Assembly (NCBI RefSeq): GCF_018987265.1
Contig: NZ_CP076854.1
Coordinates: forward strand, 1,550,001-1,614,000
Reading direction: 5' to 3'
Source of the DNA: Rhizobium sp. WYJ-E13
Lineage (GTDB): Bacteria; Pseudomonadota; Alphaproteobacteria; Rhizobiales; Rhizobiaceae
DNA: 64,000 nucleotides
Each line of letters starts with the position of its first letter. Position 1 is the stretch's first letter. The notes beneath the pieces were generated by a model. That model was not told the origin of the DNA. It saw only the letters and a program-made list of their open reading frames with translations, and did not search any database. Below, piece after piece: positions 26,976-36,832 of the stretch. A program made the position numbers and the translations under genes.

Positions 26976-27751
26976 ACGAGATCGCCACTATCGAGCCTCT
27001 CGTCAAGGCACGCAATGTCCACAAGTCCTTCGCGGATCTGGAAGTGCTGAAGGGAATCGACCTGGACGTGGCACCCGGTGAGGTCGTCGTCGTCCTTGGC
27101 CCCTCCGGCTCCGGTAAGTCGACGTTCCTTCGCTGTATCAACCACCTCGAATCCATCAACCAGGGTTCGATCGAGGTAGACGGCGAACAGATCGGTTATC
27201 GCCTGCACAAGGATCGGCTGCTGCAGCTGTCAAACCACGCCATTGCCCTGCAGCGGCGAAAGATCGGCATGGTGTTCCAGCAGTTCAATCTCTACCCGCA
27301 TATGACGGCACTGCAGAACATCATCGAGGCACCTGTCGGCATACACGGCGAAAGCCGAAAGGTCGCGACCGACAATGCACTGAGGCTCCTGGAGCGAGTG
27401 GGGCTTTCGGCCAAGGCCGACAGCTACCCGCGCCAGCTTTCCGGCGGCCAGCAGCAGCGCGTGGCGATTGCCCGCGCGCTGGCCATCAAGCCGAAGCTGA
27501 TGCTCTTCGACGAGCCGACCTCGGCACTCGACCCCGAACTGGTCGGCGAGGTTCTCGCCACCATGCGGGATCTTGCAAACCAGGGTCTGACGATGATCGT
27601 CGTCACCCACGAGATCGGTTTCGCGCGGGAAGCGGCCGACCGCGTGGTCTTCATGGATGGCGGCAAGGTCGTGGAACAGGGCAAGCCGGAGAATGTAATC
27701 GGCAACCCGCAGCACCCCCGCACCAGAAGCTTCCTGTCGCGCTTCATCTAG
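26972..27751 (+). CDS. Polar amino acid ABC transporter ATP-binding protein (GlnQ type)
   Basis: 259-residue ATPase. Walker A is GPSGSGKSTFLRC, the Q-loop is in MVFQQFNLYPHM, the signature is LSGGQQQRVAIARAL, Walker B is LMLFDEPTSALD and the switch His is in VVTHEIGFAREAAD. Size and motifs match GlnQ/HisP proteins. It is the energy subunit for the permease with which it overlaps by four bases. A hairpin at 27782-27805 separates it from the amidohydrolase gene. Confidence 0.95.
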   Translation: MNEIATIEPLVKARNVHKSFADLEVLKGIDLDVAPGEVVVVLGPSGSGKSTFLRCINHLESINQGSIEVDGEQIGYRLHKDRLLQLSNHAIALQRRKIGMVFQQFNLYPHMTALQNIIEAPVGIHGESRKVATDNALRLLERVGLSAKADSYPRQLSGGQQQRVAIARALAIKPKLMLFDEPTSALDPELVGEVLATMRDLANQGLTMIVVTHEIGFAREAADRVVFMDGGKVVEQGKPENVIGNPQHPRTRSFLSRFI

Positions 27752-27781
27752 CGCGGCAGCTCCCCATGCTCTTGCCCTGCG

Positions 27782-27805
27782 GGCTGGCTCTACCGTGAGC
27801 CGGCC
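27782..27805 (+). terminator. Intercistronic hairpin before the M20 hydrolase gene
   Basis: GGCTGGCTC (27782-27790) and GAGCCGGCC (27797-27805) form a 9-bp stem with one G-U pair and a 6-base loop. No T-run follows. It may stabilise the transporter mRNA or partly terminate before the hydrolase gene. Confidence 0.4.
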
Positions 27806-27837
27806 GGCGATACCACGCCCATGAAACTGGAACTGCC

Positions 27838-29019
27838 ATGTCCCTCGACAATGATTTTGCCCGCCTCTCCGATCTCGAACCGATGGAAGCGGAGCTGACG
27901 GCCATCCGCCGGCATCTCCACGCCCATCCCGAGCTCTCATTCGAGGAGGCCGAGACCGCGCGTTTCGTTGCCGAAAAGCTGGAAACCTGGGGTTATGAGG
28001 TGACCCGGAACCTCGGCGGCCATGGCGTGGTTGCGCGTATGACGGTCGGCGCCGGGAAGAAGAGCATCGCCATCCGCGCCGACATGGACGCCCTGCCGAT
28101 CACCGAGGAAACCAGTCGCCCCTATGCCAGCACGGTTGCAGGCAAGATGCATGCCTGTGGACATGACGGCCACACGACGATCCTTCTCGGTGCGGCCGAA
28201 TATCTGGCGCGCACGCGCCGCTTCAACGGCACCGTCAATCTGATTTTCCAGCCGGCCGAGGAGGCCGGTGCGCTGAGTGGCGCGCCTGCAATGATCGCCG
28301 ACGGGCTGTTCGAACGCTTTCCCTTCGACGTTATCTTCGGCCTGCACAATCATCCTGGCGCGCCGGAGGGCACCTGGCTGATGCGGTCGGGACCGCTGAT
28401 GGCGGCTGCCGACAGCGCCGAGATCATCATCAGGGGCAAGGGTGGCCATGCCTCGCGGCCGCATCTCACCGTCGATCCGGTGGTCGTTGCCTGCAACCTC
28501 GTCGTCAGCCTTCAGTCGGTCGTCTCCCGCAGCATCGATCCGACACAGACCGCTGTCGTCACGGTCGGGGCGATCCATGCCGGCGAGGCCGCGAACGTCA
28601 TCCCCGAAAGCGCAAAACTGCTGCTCAGCATCCGCTCCTTCGACCCGAAGGTGCGCGACACGCTGGAGGCCAGGATCCGCAGGCTCGCTGAAACAATTGC
28701 CGATGGTTATGGCGCAACGGCGGAGATCGAATACACGCGCGGGCACCCCGTGGTCGTCAATTCAGAGGCCGAAACCGAATTCGCCCGCAAGGTCGCAGAA
28801 GAGCTCGTCGGTGCGGAGAAGGTATCCGTTTGCAATCTGATCCCCGGCAGCGAAGACTTCTCGCACTTCCTCGAGCACAAGCCCGGCAGCTTCCTGCGGC
28901 TCGGCAACGGTGTGGACTCGGCGATCCTGCACAGCGCGAAATACGACTTTGCCGACAAATCCCTGACGGTCGGTGCCGCGATGTGGGCACGCTTGACCGA
29001 ACGCTATCTCGACGAATGA
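27838..29019 (+). CDS. M20 family amidohydrolase/metallopeptidase (hippurate hydrolase-like)
   Basis: 393-residue M20D-type metalloenzyme. Metal-ligand segments are visible: MHACGHDGHT (Cys-His type), the catalytic FQPAEEAG and FGLHNHPGAPEGTW, the dimerisation-domain start GKGGHASRPH, and the C-terminal His region LIPGSEDFSHF. Such enzymes hydrolyse N-acyl amino acids, hippurate or auxin-amino acid conjugates. With the MocR regulator and amino-acid-type importer the simplest reading is uptake of an amide followed by hydrolysis. No signal peptide. Last gene of the MocR-linked group. Confidence 0.9.
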   Translation: MSLDNDFARLSDLEPMEAELTAIRRHLHAHPELSFEEAETARFVAEKLETWGYEVTRNLGGHGVVARMTVGAGKKSIAIRADMDALPITEETSRPYASTVAGKMHACGHDGHTTILLGAAEYLARTRRFNGTVNLIFQPAEEAGALSGAPAMIADGLFERFPFDVIFGLHNHPGAPEGTWLMRSGPLMAAADSAEIIIRGKGGHASRPHLTVDPVVVACNLVVSLQSVVSRSIDPTQTAVVTVGAIHAGEAANVIPESAKLLLSIRSFDPKVRDTLEARIRRLAETIADGYGATAEIEYTRGHPVVVNSEAETEFARKVAEELVGAEKVSVCNLIPGSEDFSHFLEHKPGSFLRLGNGVDSAILHSAKYDFADKSLTVGAAMWARLTERYLDE

Positions 29020-29089
29020 GAGCTTTCGGCAGCACGAAGTAAACTCCCGCCTTGGTGCGTTCGTGGCGCAAACCTTGCGCCCCCCCGCG

Positions 29090-30342
29090 CTACCAGGCCG
29101 GGAACGGATCTTCGAGAGCTGACCAGTCGCGTGGGTCCGCACTGGCGAGGCAGTCGTCCAACGCGGCTCGCACACCTGTCTCGTCCATGCCAACGCCGAT
29201 GAACACCAGTTCCTGCCGGCGGTCGCCCCAGGCGCCGTCCCATCGGCTCTGCAGGTGCTGATGAAACTGGTGATGGCTCGGCCAGTCTTGTCGCGGAACG
29301 GCCGCCCACCAGAGCCCCATGGGCTCGCAGCGCCGTTGTACCCCGGCAGCCGACATCAGACCCACATGATGCGGGCGCGTGGCAAGCCAGAAATGGCCCT
29401 TGGCGCGCAGCACTCCTGGCCAGGGCTCGTCCAGGAATGCGCGAAACCGCTTGGGGTCGAAGGGACGCCTCGTGCGATAGACAAAGCTCGAGACCCCGTA
29501 TTCCTCCGTCTCCGGAACATGCTCGCCTGGACTATACAGTTCCTTGTGCCACAAGGGATGCGCGGCCGCCTTTTCTTCGTCGAAAGACCGGTATCGAGGA
29601 CCGTTGCCAGAGAAACCCTGCCGAGATCCGTCTTCACCTGGCGCGCATCGGGATTGAGGGACGCAACGATCTTGCGGACCTCCGCGCGGACCTCTTCGGT
29701 CGCGTCCGAGATCTTGTTGATCACGACAACATCGGCAAACTCGATCTGGTCGACCAGCAGATCGATGAGGGTGCGCCGGTCTTCACCGTCGCGCTGCAGG
29801 CCACGATCGGCAAGTAGATCGGCGCTACTGTAGTCGGCTAATAGGTTCGCGGCGTCGACCACAGTGACCATCGTGTCCAGTCTGGCAAAATCGGAGAGCG
29901 AAACGCCCTTATCATCGCGGAAGGAAAATGTTGCCGCGATCGGGCGCGGCTCGGCAATGCCGGTGCCCTCGATCAACAGGTAGTCATATCGTTCTTCCTC
30001 TGCCAGTCGTCGTACTTCCGTCAGCAGGTCGTTGCGCAGGGTGCAGCAGATGCAGCCATTGCTGAGCTCGACCAGAGTCTCCGTCGTGTGCGACAGGTTG
30101 CAGCCGCCATCTCGAATGAGACTTGCGTCGATATTCACTTCGCTCATATCGTTGACGATGACGGCGACCCGCAGACCCTCGCGATTGTTCAGGATGTGGC
30201 TGAGAAGCGTCGTCTTGCCGGCTCCCAGAAAGCTGGCGAGCACTCCCCGTGCCGATCGGCAGTCTTTCGCGACCTTACCTTTCCACCGACAGTCAGCCAC
30301 TGGGGAACCCACGAATCCACTAGAAGTGAGCGCGAAGCCCAC
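29090..30342 (-). pseudogene. Frameshifted COG0523 (CobW/ZigA-like) metallochaperone GTPase
   Basis: Two overlapping minus-strand frames together make one COG0523 GTPase. The N-terminal frame (to about 29586) holds the P-loop LASFLGAGKTT, the metal-binding CICC of the CXCC motif and the VINKISD G4 motif. The C-terminal frame (29554 to 29090) supplies the CobW C-terminal domain (KGHFWLATRPHHVGL, QELVFIGVGMDETGV). The break is at 29583-29585, where one base is missing from a short T run (coding strand GGTCTTTCGACG). The first Gly of Walker A is Ser, and the N-terminal 30 residues do not match the family, which suggests a second lesion near 30240-30270. Intact relatives deliver zinc or other metals under metal limitation. 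This copy is probably dead unless the indel is an assembly error. Confidence 0.8.
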
Positions 30343-30835
30343 CGGCGCGCGTTGCGATACATGGCTTGCCCTTTCGAGAAGTTGCCAGGATCAAATCTAT
30401 GGGGATCGTTGATATGCAGCTTTAAATTATAGTCGAAAAATGAGAGTGTATATCTTAACTATTTCGGTTTACGGGCGGCATCCTTTTATGCAACCAGGTC
30501 TTTCCGCAGAGACGCGACTTGCTTTTCGCGAGTCAAAATGTGGTACAATTGTGGGATCTACTTCGAATCAGGGATGGCTGCTGCGTGTGCCTTCCTAACG
30601 AACAGGCGATTACCGTGCGGTTCGTGCCTCAAAACTGTGGGTCTTGCCACACCAGGGTTTTGTCTAATCCGAAATAGCTAGCTTTTGGCGCAATCTTCGC
30701 CCGTTCGGAGTATTGATGCTGCGCCGTAACGATATAGGCTCTGCGCCGCCGTGACAGCATGCCGAATCGAAAGATATCGGCTGCAAGGGAGGGAGCCCTA
30801 GCGCGGTCAAAATCTGGAAAAAGCGAGACACTGAC
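30343..30835. other. About 490-bp A/T-rich intergenic region
   Basis: It lies between two divergent units, the minus-strand GTPase remnant and the plus-strand cyclase gene. Base composition drops towards A/T at 30420-30560 compared with the neighbourhood. No gene, transposase fragment or clear repeat was recognised. The inverted repeat GACTTGC/GCGAGTC (about 30517-30535, one mismatch) may be regulatory. The cyclase promoter should lie in the right half. Confidence 0.5.
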
Positions 30836-32719
30836 ATGAGACAATCCATGGAGAGGATCATGGAGCGGCGATTGAGTGCCATCCTCGCTGCCGATGTCGT
30901 CGGTTACAGCCGGCTCATGGGCATGGACGAGACAGGCACGCTGCAGGCTTTGAACCGGCATCGCTGCGAACTGGTCGACATCCGCATTTCCGATTACAAG
31001 GGCCGCATCGTCAAACTCACCGGCGATGGCATCCTTGTGGAATTTCAGAGCGTCGTGAACGCCGTTGCCTGCGCCGCAGACATCCAGCGCAGCATGGCGC
31101 TGCGCAATGAAAACGTTTTGAAGGAAGAGCGCGTCGAATTCCGCATCGGCATCAATCTCGGCGATGTCGTCGTGGAAAATGACGATATTTTCGGAGACGG
31201 CGTCAACGTTGCCGCGCGTCTGGAAGGCATCGCTCCGGCCGGCGGCATTGCCGTCTCGTCGATCGTGCGCGATCAGGTCGGTTCCCGCCTTAATCTCGGC
31301 TTCGAGTTTTTGGGTGAACACGTGTTCAAAAATATCCGTCAGCCGGTGCAGGTCTACACGGTTTCCATCGAGAAGCCGAGTTCCGCTCGCCTCGTCGCGC
31401 AGAACCGAAACACCTGTTTCATCGCCGTCTTGCCCTTTACCAACATGAGCGGCGATGCAGATCAGGATTATTTCTCCGACGGCATCACTGAAGATATCAT
31501 TACCGATCTTTCCAAGATCTCCAGCCTGCATGTGGTGCCGCGCAACACCGTCTTCACCTATAAGGGCACATCTGTGAAGGTGAAGCAGGTCGCCCAGGAG
31601 CTCGGCGTGCGTTATATGCTGGAAGGCAGTGTGCGCATCGTCGGGTCGCGGGTACGCATTTCCGGCCAGCTGATCGATACGATGAACGGCGATCACCTGT
31701 GGGCCGAACGCTATGACCGAGACCTCACCGATATCTTTGCCATCCAGGACGAGATCACCCACGCGATCGTCAGCCAGTTGAAGGTGCGACTGCTGCCGGA
31801 GGAGCGCAAGGCGATCGCCGTCGAGCCGACGGCCAATGTCGAGGCCTACACCTATTATCTGAGAGGCCGGCAGCTCTCCCACACCTGGACCAAGTCCTAC
31901 CTGCAGCTTGCCCAGCGCATGTTCTACAAGGCCGTCGAACTCGATCCGGATTATGGTCGCGCCTATGCAGGCATTGCCGATTGCGATGCGGCGATCCGTG
32001 ACTGGGCGCCTGACGACGTGCCTCTGGAGCGTATCCTCGCCATGAGCGCCAAAGCCCTGGAACTCGATCCCGACCTTGCCGAGGCGCATGCCTCCCGTGG
32101 CCTGGCGCTGCATCAGAACGGCGATGACGACGAGGCAACAGCGTGCTTCGAACGCGCGCTGTCGCTCGATCCCAACCTCTATGAAGCAAATTTCCACTAT
32201 GCCCGCATCTTCTTCATGCGCGGGAATTTCGCCGAGGCGGTGCACTACTTTACCCGTGCCGCTGAAATCCGCCCCGACGACTATGTTTCGCCGATCCATC
32301 TGATGTCCTCATACCATTCTCTCGGTCGGACGGCAGACCGGGAAAGCTGGGCGCGAAAAGGCATTGAAAGAGCCGAGCGGGCACTCAATCAGAACCCGGA
32401 AAATTCCGGTCCCGCCCATCGCGGCGCGCTTGCCCTTGCCCATCTCGGCGAAGCAGCGCGGGCCTGCGACTGGGCCGCACGGGCGAGCGCCATCGATCCC
32501 GATGATATCGTCGCCCAATATAATCTTGCCTGTGTCCACTCCGTGCTCGGCCATGTGGAACGTGCGATCAATATCCTGGAGGGCTTGCTGCCCCGCAGCT
32601 CGGTCTACCACATCAAATGGTTCATCCATGATTCAGACCTGGACAACCTGCGCCAGGATCCGCGCTTCATGAAACTTATCGCGGAAGCGATGAAGGGGCG
32701 GGAACGGATCGAGGCATAA
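30836..32719 (+). CDS. Class III adenylate/guanylate cyclase with TolB-like and TPR domains
   Basis: 627-residue cytoplasmic signalling protein. The cyclase domain (about residues 8-170) keeps the metal-binding Asp residues in ILAADVVGYSRLM and KLTGDGILVEF and the NVAARLEG Asn/Arg motif, so it should be active. Residues about 195-325 are the TolB-like module (IAVLPFTNMSGDADQDYFSD, GVRYMLEGSVRIVG). The rest is TPR repeats (for example ALELDPDLAEAHASRGLALH). This is a widespread rhizobial architecture thought to link cAMP production to protein binding. The likely true start is ATG 30860 (protein begins MERRLSAIL), which has GGAG just upstream; 30836 and 30848 are alternatives. Transcribed alone, ending before a terminator-like hairpin. 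Confidence 0.93.
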   Translation: MRQSMERIMERRLSAILAADVVGYSRLMGMDETGTLQALNRHRCELVDIRISDYKGRIVKLTGDGILVEFQSVVNAVACAADIQRSMALRNENVLKEERVEFRIGINLGDVVVENDDIFGDGVNVAARLEGIAPAGGIAVSSIVRDQVGSRLNLGFEFLGEHVFKNIRQPVQVYTVSIEKPSSARLVAQNRNTCFIAVLPFTNMSGDADQDYFSDGITEDIITDLSKISSLHVVPRNTVFTYKGTSVKVKQVAQELGVRYMLEGSVRIVGSRVRISGQLIDTMNGDHLWAERYDRDLTDIFAIQDEITHAIVSQLKVRLLPEERKAIAVEPTANVEAYTYYLRGRQLSHTWTKSYLQLAQRMFYKAVELDPDYGRAYAGIADCDAAIRDWAPDDVPLERILAMSAKALELDPDLAEAHASRGLALHQNGDDDEATACFERALSLDPNLYEANFHYARIFFMRGNFAEAVHYFTRAAEIRPDDYVSPIHLMSSYHSLGRTADRESWARKGIERAERALNQNPENSGPAHRGALALAHLGEAARACDWAARASAIDPDDIVAQYNLACVHSVLGHVERAINILEGLLPRSSVYHIKWFIHDSDLDNLRQDPRFMKLIAEAMKGRERIEA

Positions 32720-32776
32720 GTCGCGGTAAAAGGACGCCAAAGGAGAGAGCCGAGCGGGCCCATGCGCTCGGCTGGC

Positions 32777-32811
32777 AGCCCGCCGCGTGGGATTCAGGCA
32801 AGCGGGCTTTT
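32777..32811 (+). terminator. Rho-independent terminator-like hairpin after the cyclase gene
   Basis: AGCCCGC (32777-32783) pairs with GCGGGCT (32802-32808) across an 18-base loop and runs into TTTT. It is 58 bp after the cyclase stop and upstream of the pyruvate dehydrogenase gene. Confidence 0.55.
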
Positions 32812-32943
32812 CGCGGCCCGCCCCTATACCAAGGTACAGTTGGGTGTCTGCGCCACTTTGATAATTCTCCGGGTTGAGAAGCGCAGAGCGAAACCTAGCT
32901 TCCTTTTACCGTCCACCTGAAACCCAAAGCCCGGAGCCGTTCG

Positions 32944-34671
32944 ATGAAATCCAAGGTAGCTGATGTCCTGACAGAGGTGCTGCATTCGGCCGGGGTCAAG
33001 CGGATATATGGGGTGGTCGGCGACAGCCTTAACGGGCTCACGGAAGCGTTGCGAAAGAGAGGCGACATCGAGTGGGTCCATACCCGCCATGAAGAGACAG
33101 CCGCCTTCGCGGCAGGGGCCGAAGCCCATCTCAGCGGCGATCTGGCCGTGTGCGCCGGAAGCTGCGGCCCGGGCAATCTCCACCTTATCAACGGCCTGTT
33201 CGACTGCCATCGCTCGCGGGTCCCGGTGCTGGCCATTGCCGCGCAGATACCTTCGGCCGAAATCGGCCGAGGCTATTTTCAGGAAACGCACCCTGACCAG
33301 CTTTTCCGGGAATGCAGCCACTATTGTGAGCTTGTCAGCCATCCAGAGCAATTGCCTGGTGTCATCGAAACGGCCATTCGCACCGCTATCGGAAAGCGCG
33401 GCGTTGCCATCGTGGTCATTTCCGGCGACGTGGCATTGACCGATTTTGCAGCCAAGATTTCAACACCTGCTGCACTCACGCTGTCCCAGCCGAACATTGT
33501 GCCGACAAACGATCAGATCGATCGACTATCAGCGCTGCTCAACGAGAGTTCGAAAGTCACCCTTCTGTGCGGACGCGGCTGCGAAGGGGCGCATGACGAA
33601 TTGATCGCCTTCGCGGATCGGCTGAAGGCGCCTGTTGTCCACGCGCTCGGTGGCAAGGAACATGTCGAGTGGGACAATCCGTTCGATGTCGGCATGACCG
33701 GCCTGATCGGCTTCTCTTCGGGTTACAAGGCCATGCTGGAATGCGACACGCTTCTTATGCTCGGCACCGATTTCCCATACCGGCAGTTCTACCCAACCGA
33801 CGCAAAGATCGTGCAGGTGGATATTCGGCCGGAAAATCTTGGCCGCCGGGCTTCGCTCGATCTCGCAATCGTCGGCGACGTCAAATCGACACTGGCAGCA
33901 GCGCTGCCGAAGCTTAAGGAGCGAGCCGACAGGGATCACCTGGATGCGTGTCTTGCCGCCTACAGGAAGGCGCGTGAGGGTCTCGACGATCTCGCCACAG
34001 GCCGAGAGGGCGGCAAGATCCATCCGCAATATGTGGCACGCCTTCTGAGCGAGCATGCATCCGACGATGCCGTTTTTACCTTCGATGTCGGAACCCCGAC
34101 GATCTGGGCGGCACGCTACTTGAAAATGAACGGAAAGCGTCGCCTGATCGGGTCCCTGGTTCACGGATCGATGGCCAATGCACTTCCTCAGGCGATAGGG
34201 GCACAGGCGACATACAAGGGGCGCCAGATCATCAGCATGTCCGGCGATGGCGGCTTTACCATGCTGATGGGCGACTTCCTGACGCTCGTTCAGCAGAACC
34301 TGCCGGTCAAGGTTATCGTCTTCAACAATTCTGTTCTCGGTTTCGTGGCGATGGAAATGAAGGCTTCAGGCTTCCTTGAGACGGGAACCGAACTCAAGAA
34401 TCCGGATTTTGCGGCGGTTGCTCGGGCAGCCGGCGTGCATGGCATTCGCGTGGAAGATCCCGGCGAACTCGACGGTGCCATCCGGGAAATTCTGACGCAT
34501 CCCGGCCCGGCACTGCTCGACATCGTCACGAATACGCAGGAACTATCGATGCCGCCTAGGATCGAAGCAGCGCAAGTGAAGGGTTTCGGTCTTTGGGCCA
34601 TTCGCGCGGTGATGAACGGCCGCGGAGACGAGCTCGTCGACCTGACGGTCTCGAATTTCCTGTCTCGCTGA
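32944..34671 (+). CDS. poxB: Pyruvate dehydrogenase (quinone)/pyruvate oxidase
   Basis: 575-residue thiamine-diphosphate and FAD enzyme that decarboxylates pyruvate to acetate and CO2 and passes electrons to the quinone pool at the membrane. It is very close to Escherichia coli PoxB in the N-terminal domain ([19 protein letters not shown]-type Glu in [58 protein letters not shown]). The ThDP motif is [12 protein letters not shown] followed by VIVFNNS. Length matches PoxB (572). The C-terminal membrane-binding tail is present in length but not clearly conserved. Single gene, own promoter region of about 130 bp after the preceding terminator. Confidence 0.92.
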   Translation: MKSKVADVLTEVLHSAGVKRIYGVVGDSLNGLTEALRKRGDIEWVHTRHEETAAFAAGAEAHLSGDLAVCAGSCGPGNLHLINGLFDCHRSRVPVLAIAAQIPSAEIGRGYFQETHPDQLFRECSHYCELVSHPEQLPGVIETAIRTAIGKRGVAIVVISGDVALTDFAAKISTPAALTLSQPNIVPTNDQIDRLSALLNESSKVTLLCGRGCEGAHDELIAFADRLKAPVVHALGGKEHVEWDNPFDVGMTGLIGFSSGYKAMLECDTLLMLGTDFPYRQFYPTDAKIVQVDIRPENLGRRASLDLAIVGDVKSTLAAALPKLKERADRDHLDACLAAYRKAREGLDDLATGREGGKIHPQYVARLLSEHASDDAVFTFDVGTPTIWAARYLKMNGKRRLIGSLVHGSMANALPQAIGAQATYKGRQIISMSGDGGFTMLMGDFLTLVQQNLPVKVIVFNNSVLGFVAMEMKASGFLETGTELKNPDFAAVARAAGVHGIRVEDPGELDGAIREILTHPGPALLDIVTNTQELSMPPRIEAAQVKGFGLWAIRAVMNGRGDELVDLTVSNFLSR

Positions 34672-34890
34672 CGTCGGACGCTGTGTCTCAAACCGGTGGG
34701 CGCCACGACAACAGCCTGTGGGAAGAGCCCCATCGGCGGCTGTGACCAAGCCGATTATGCAGACGACCGGCTTAGCCGCGACAGCGCCGTGGCGCATGCC
34801 ACTGCGCCCGCTTCATAAAAACATCATGCACATTTGTAATGGGAATGGCAGAACTGCCCCTCACCTCCAGTCATCACACGGATTGTCTTC

Positions 34891-35724
34891 ATGAAATTGT
34901 CTTCGACCGCCGCGCGCCTGTCGCCAGCAGCCTCGCCCCGCCTTCTCGTGCTCGCCGAAACCGCCCTCAAGGCAGGCGAAACGGCGCGCAAGGCACTCAG
35001 ACGACGCACGGCGACGGAGATGGTCCACAAGGCTCCGCGCGACTACCAGACGGAAATCGACATTGCGGTCGAACGGATCATCGTCGAGGAGATGATGAGC
35101 GCATTCCCGACCTATGCGATCAAGGGCGAGGAAGAAGTCGGCAATAGGCCGGGCGGCACGGATGCGCCAGTCATCTATATCGACCCGATCGATGGAACGA
35201 CCAATTTCGCCTGGGGCATCCCGCATTTCGGCATGACGATCTCGGTCGCCGAGGCCGGCCGCGTCGTCACAGGCGTCGTCTATGATGCCATGCAGGACGA
35301 GCTCTTCAGCGCCGAGGCTGGCGGCGGTGCCTGGCTGAACGGCGAGCGGATCCATTGCGCCGAGGTGGCCGATATCCAGAACGTGCTGGTCGGCGCCGGC
35401 CTGCCGATCCCCGGCCAGGTCAAGGCGATCCCGGAAGAGCTTTATTTTGATGCCGTCAAACGTCTTATGGCCAATACCGCCGGTGTGCGTCGGCTCGGTT
35501 CGGCAGCGCTTTCGATCGCCTATGTCGCCTGCGGCCGGCTGGACGGCTTCTTCGAGGACGGCCTCGCGGTTCATGACTTCGGCGCATCGGCGCTGATGGT
35601 CGAGGAAGCGGGCGGCATCGTCACGCGCTTCTCCGGCGCCGATGTGAAGGGCAAAGGCGATATCCTCGCGGCAAGCAAGACACTTTATCCCTGGCTCCAG
35701 GAAGGCTTTCAGTCGAAAGCCTGA
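34891..35724 (+). CDS. Inositol monophosphatase family protein
   Basis: 277-residue Mg-dependent phosphatase. The metal sites are visible: GEEEVGN (Glu), IDPIDGTTNFAWGIPHFG (Asp-Pro-Ile-Asp-Gly-Thr motif), and the C-terminal VHDFGASALMVEEAGG with its Asp. Family substrates include inositol monophosphate, histidinol phosphate, 3'-phosphoadenosine and fructose-1,6-bisphosphate. The first 25 residues are a variable, partly hydrophobic lead that is not a convincing signal peptide. It converges on an ABC transporter operon with only 6 bp between stop codons, which may be functional or coincidental. Confidence 0.9.
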   Translation: MKLSSTAARLSPAASPRLLVLAETALKAGETARKALRRRTATEMVHKAPRDYQTEIDIAVERIIVEEMMSAFPTYAIKGEEEVGNRPGGTDAPVIYIDPIDGTTNFAWGIPHFGMTISVAEAGRVVTGVVYDAMQDELFSAEAGGGAWLNGERIHCAEVADIQNVLVGAGLPIPGQVKAIPEELYFDAVKRLMANTAGVRRLGSAALSIAYVACGRLDGFFEDGLAVHDFGASALMVEEAGGIVTRFSGADVKGKGDILAASKTLYPWLQEGFQSKA

Positions 35725-35730
35725 GGCATG

Positions 35731-36810
35731 TCAGGCCGTGAAGAGCGGCTGCACGGTTGCAGCCGCTTCGGCAGATCCTGACTGGTGGATCAGGGCATTG
35801 TCGCGGAAGGCGAAAAAGCCGGAGCAGCTCGGAGTGATGTGCATGCCGGCCCTGATCATGTCGCTCGGCGCAACCATCGCCTTCAGCCTGACACCACCGG
35901 CAAGGTCGATATCGACGATCTTGTGCGTGCCGAAATCGGTGACGCGGTGGACCGTCGCCTCTGCCGGCCGGTTGGAGGAACGAACCGTCAATGCTTCCGG
36001 ACGCATCGCCAGTGTCACCTTCCCGTCTGCAACGGGGACGGGGAAGCTGAAAAGCGGATGCGTGCAGACCCCGTTGCGGATCTCGGTCTGAACGAAATTC
36101 ATCGAGCCGATAAAGCCCGCGACAAAAGCCGTCTGCGGCGCGCGATAGATAACGCTCGGCGGAGCCACCTGCTCGGTGCGGCCGTCGCGCATGACGACGA
36201 TGCGGTCGGCAAGTGCGAGGGCTTCGTCCTGGCCGTGGGTAACGAATAGCGTGGTGATGCCGAGCCGCTGCTGGATATCGCGCACTTCCTCGCGCAGCCG
36301 CTCGCGCAGATGTTGGTCGAGACTGGCAAAGGGTTCGTCGAGCAGCAGGATCTTCGGTTCGAGGACGAGCGAGCGGGCAAGCGCCACGCGCTGCTGCTGG
36401 CCGCCCGATAGCTCTGTCACGGCACGCGGTCCATAATTGGCAAGGCCAACAAGAACGAGGGCATCCTCGACACGCTGACGGATCTCTGCCGTCGGCAGGC
36501 GCCGCAACTTCAGACCGAAGGCGATATTGTTGAAGACATCCATATGGGTCCAGAGAGCATGGCTCTGGAACACCATGCCGGTCGGGCGCCGCTCCGGCGG
36601 CAGGGTGGTCACATCCTTGGCATCGATGCGAATGCTGCCGCCCGTCGGCCGTTCGAAGCCGCCGATCATCCGCAGCAACGTCGATTTGCCGGAACCCGAT
36701 GGGCCGAGCAGGCAGACGAGTTCGCCATCGCCCACCTCGAGCGAGAAATCGCGGACGGCAAAGGTGTGGCCGAAGCTCTTCGAAACGCCTTCGATCGCCA
36801 GATGTGCCAT
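35731..36810 (-). CDS. ABC transporter ATP-binding protein (Fe/polyamine/sugar-phosphate type)
   Basis: 359-residue ATPase of the PotA/FbpC group. Walker A is GPSGSGKSTLLRM, the signature is LSGGQQQRVALARSL, Walker B is ILLLDEPFASLD and the switch His is in LFVTHGQDEAL. A TOBE domain follows (MRPEALTVRSS). ATG at 36810 is chosen because AAAGGA precedes it and the next residues MAHLAIEGVSKSF are the normal family opening; the longer in-frame start adds 25 unrelated residues. It is the last gene of the binding protein-permease-permease-ATPase operon. Confidence 0.93.
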   Translation of the reverse strand: MAHLAIEGVSKSFGHTFAVRDFSLEVGDGELVCLLGPSGSGKSTLLRMIGGFERPTGGSIRIDAKDVTTLPPERRPTGMVFQSHALWTHMDVFNNIAFGLKLRRLPTAEIRQRVEDALVLVGLANYGPRAVTELSGGQQQRVALARSLVLEPKILLLDEPFASLDQHLRERLREEVRDIQQRLGITTLFVTHGQDEALALADRIVVMRDGRTEQVAPPSVIYRAPQTAFVAGFIGSMNFVQTEIRNGVCTHPLFSFPVPVADGKVTLAMRPEALTVRSSNRPAEATVHRVTDFGTHKIVDIDLAGGVRLKAMVAPSDMIRAGMHITPSCSGFFAFRDNALIHQSGSAEAAATVQPLFTA

Positions 36811-36832
36811 TGTTAAATCCTTTCTATCGGCG

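Noticed and set aside
30343..30835. A/T-rich spacer as an insertion sequence or genomic island border
   Set aside because: No transposase, target duplication, terminal inverted repeats or tRNA gene could be seen.
30629..32299. 556-codon open frame antisense to the cyclase gene
   Set aside because: It is a codon-bias shadow of a G+C-rich gene. The sense strand has clear cyclase, TolB-like and TPR motifs.
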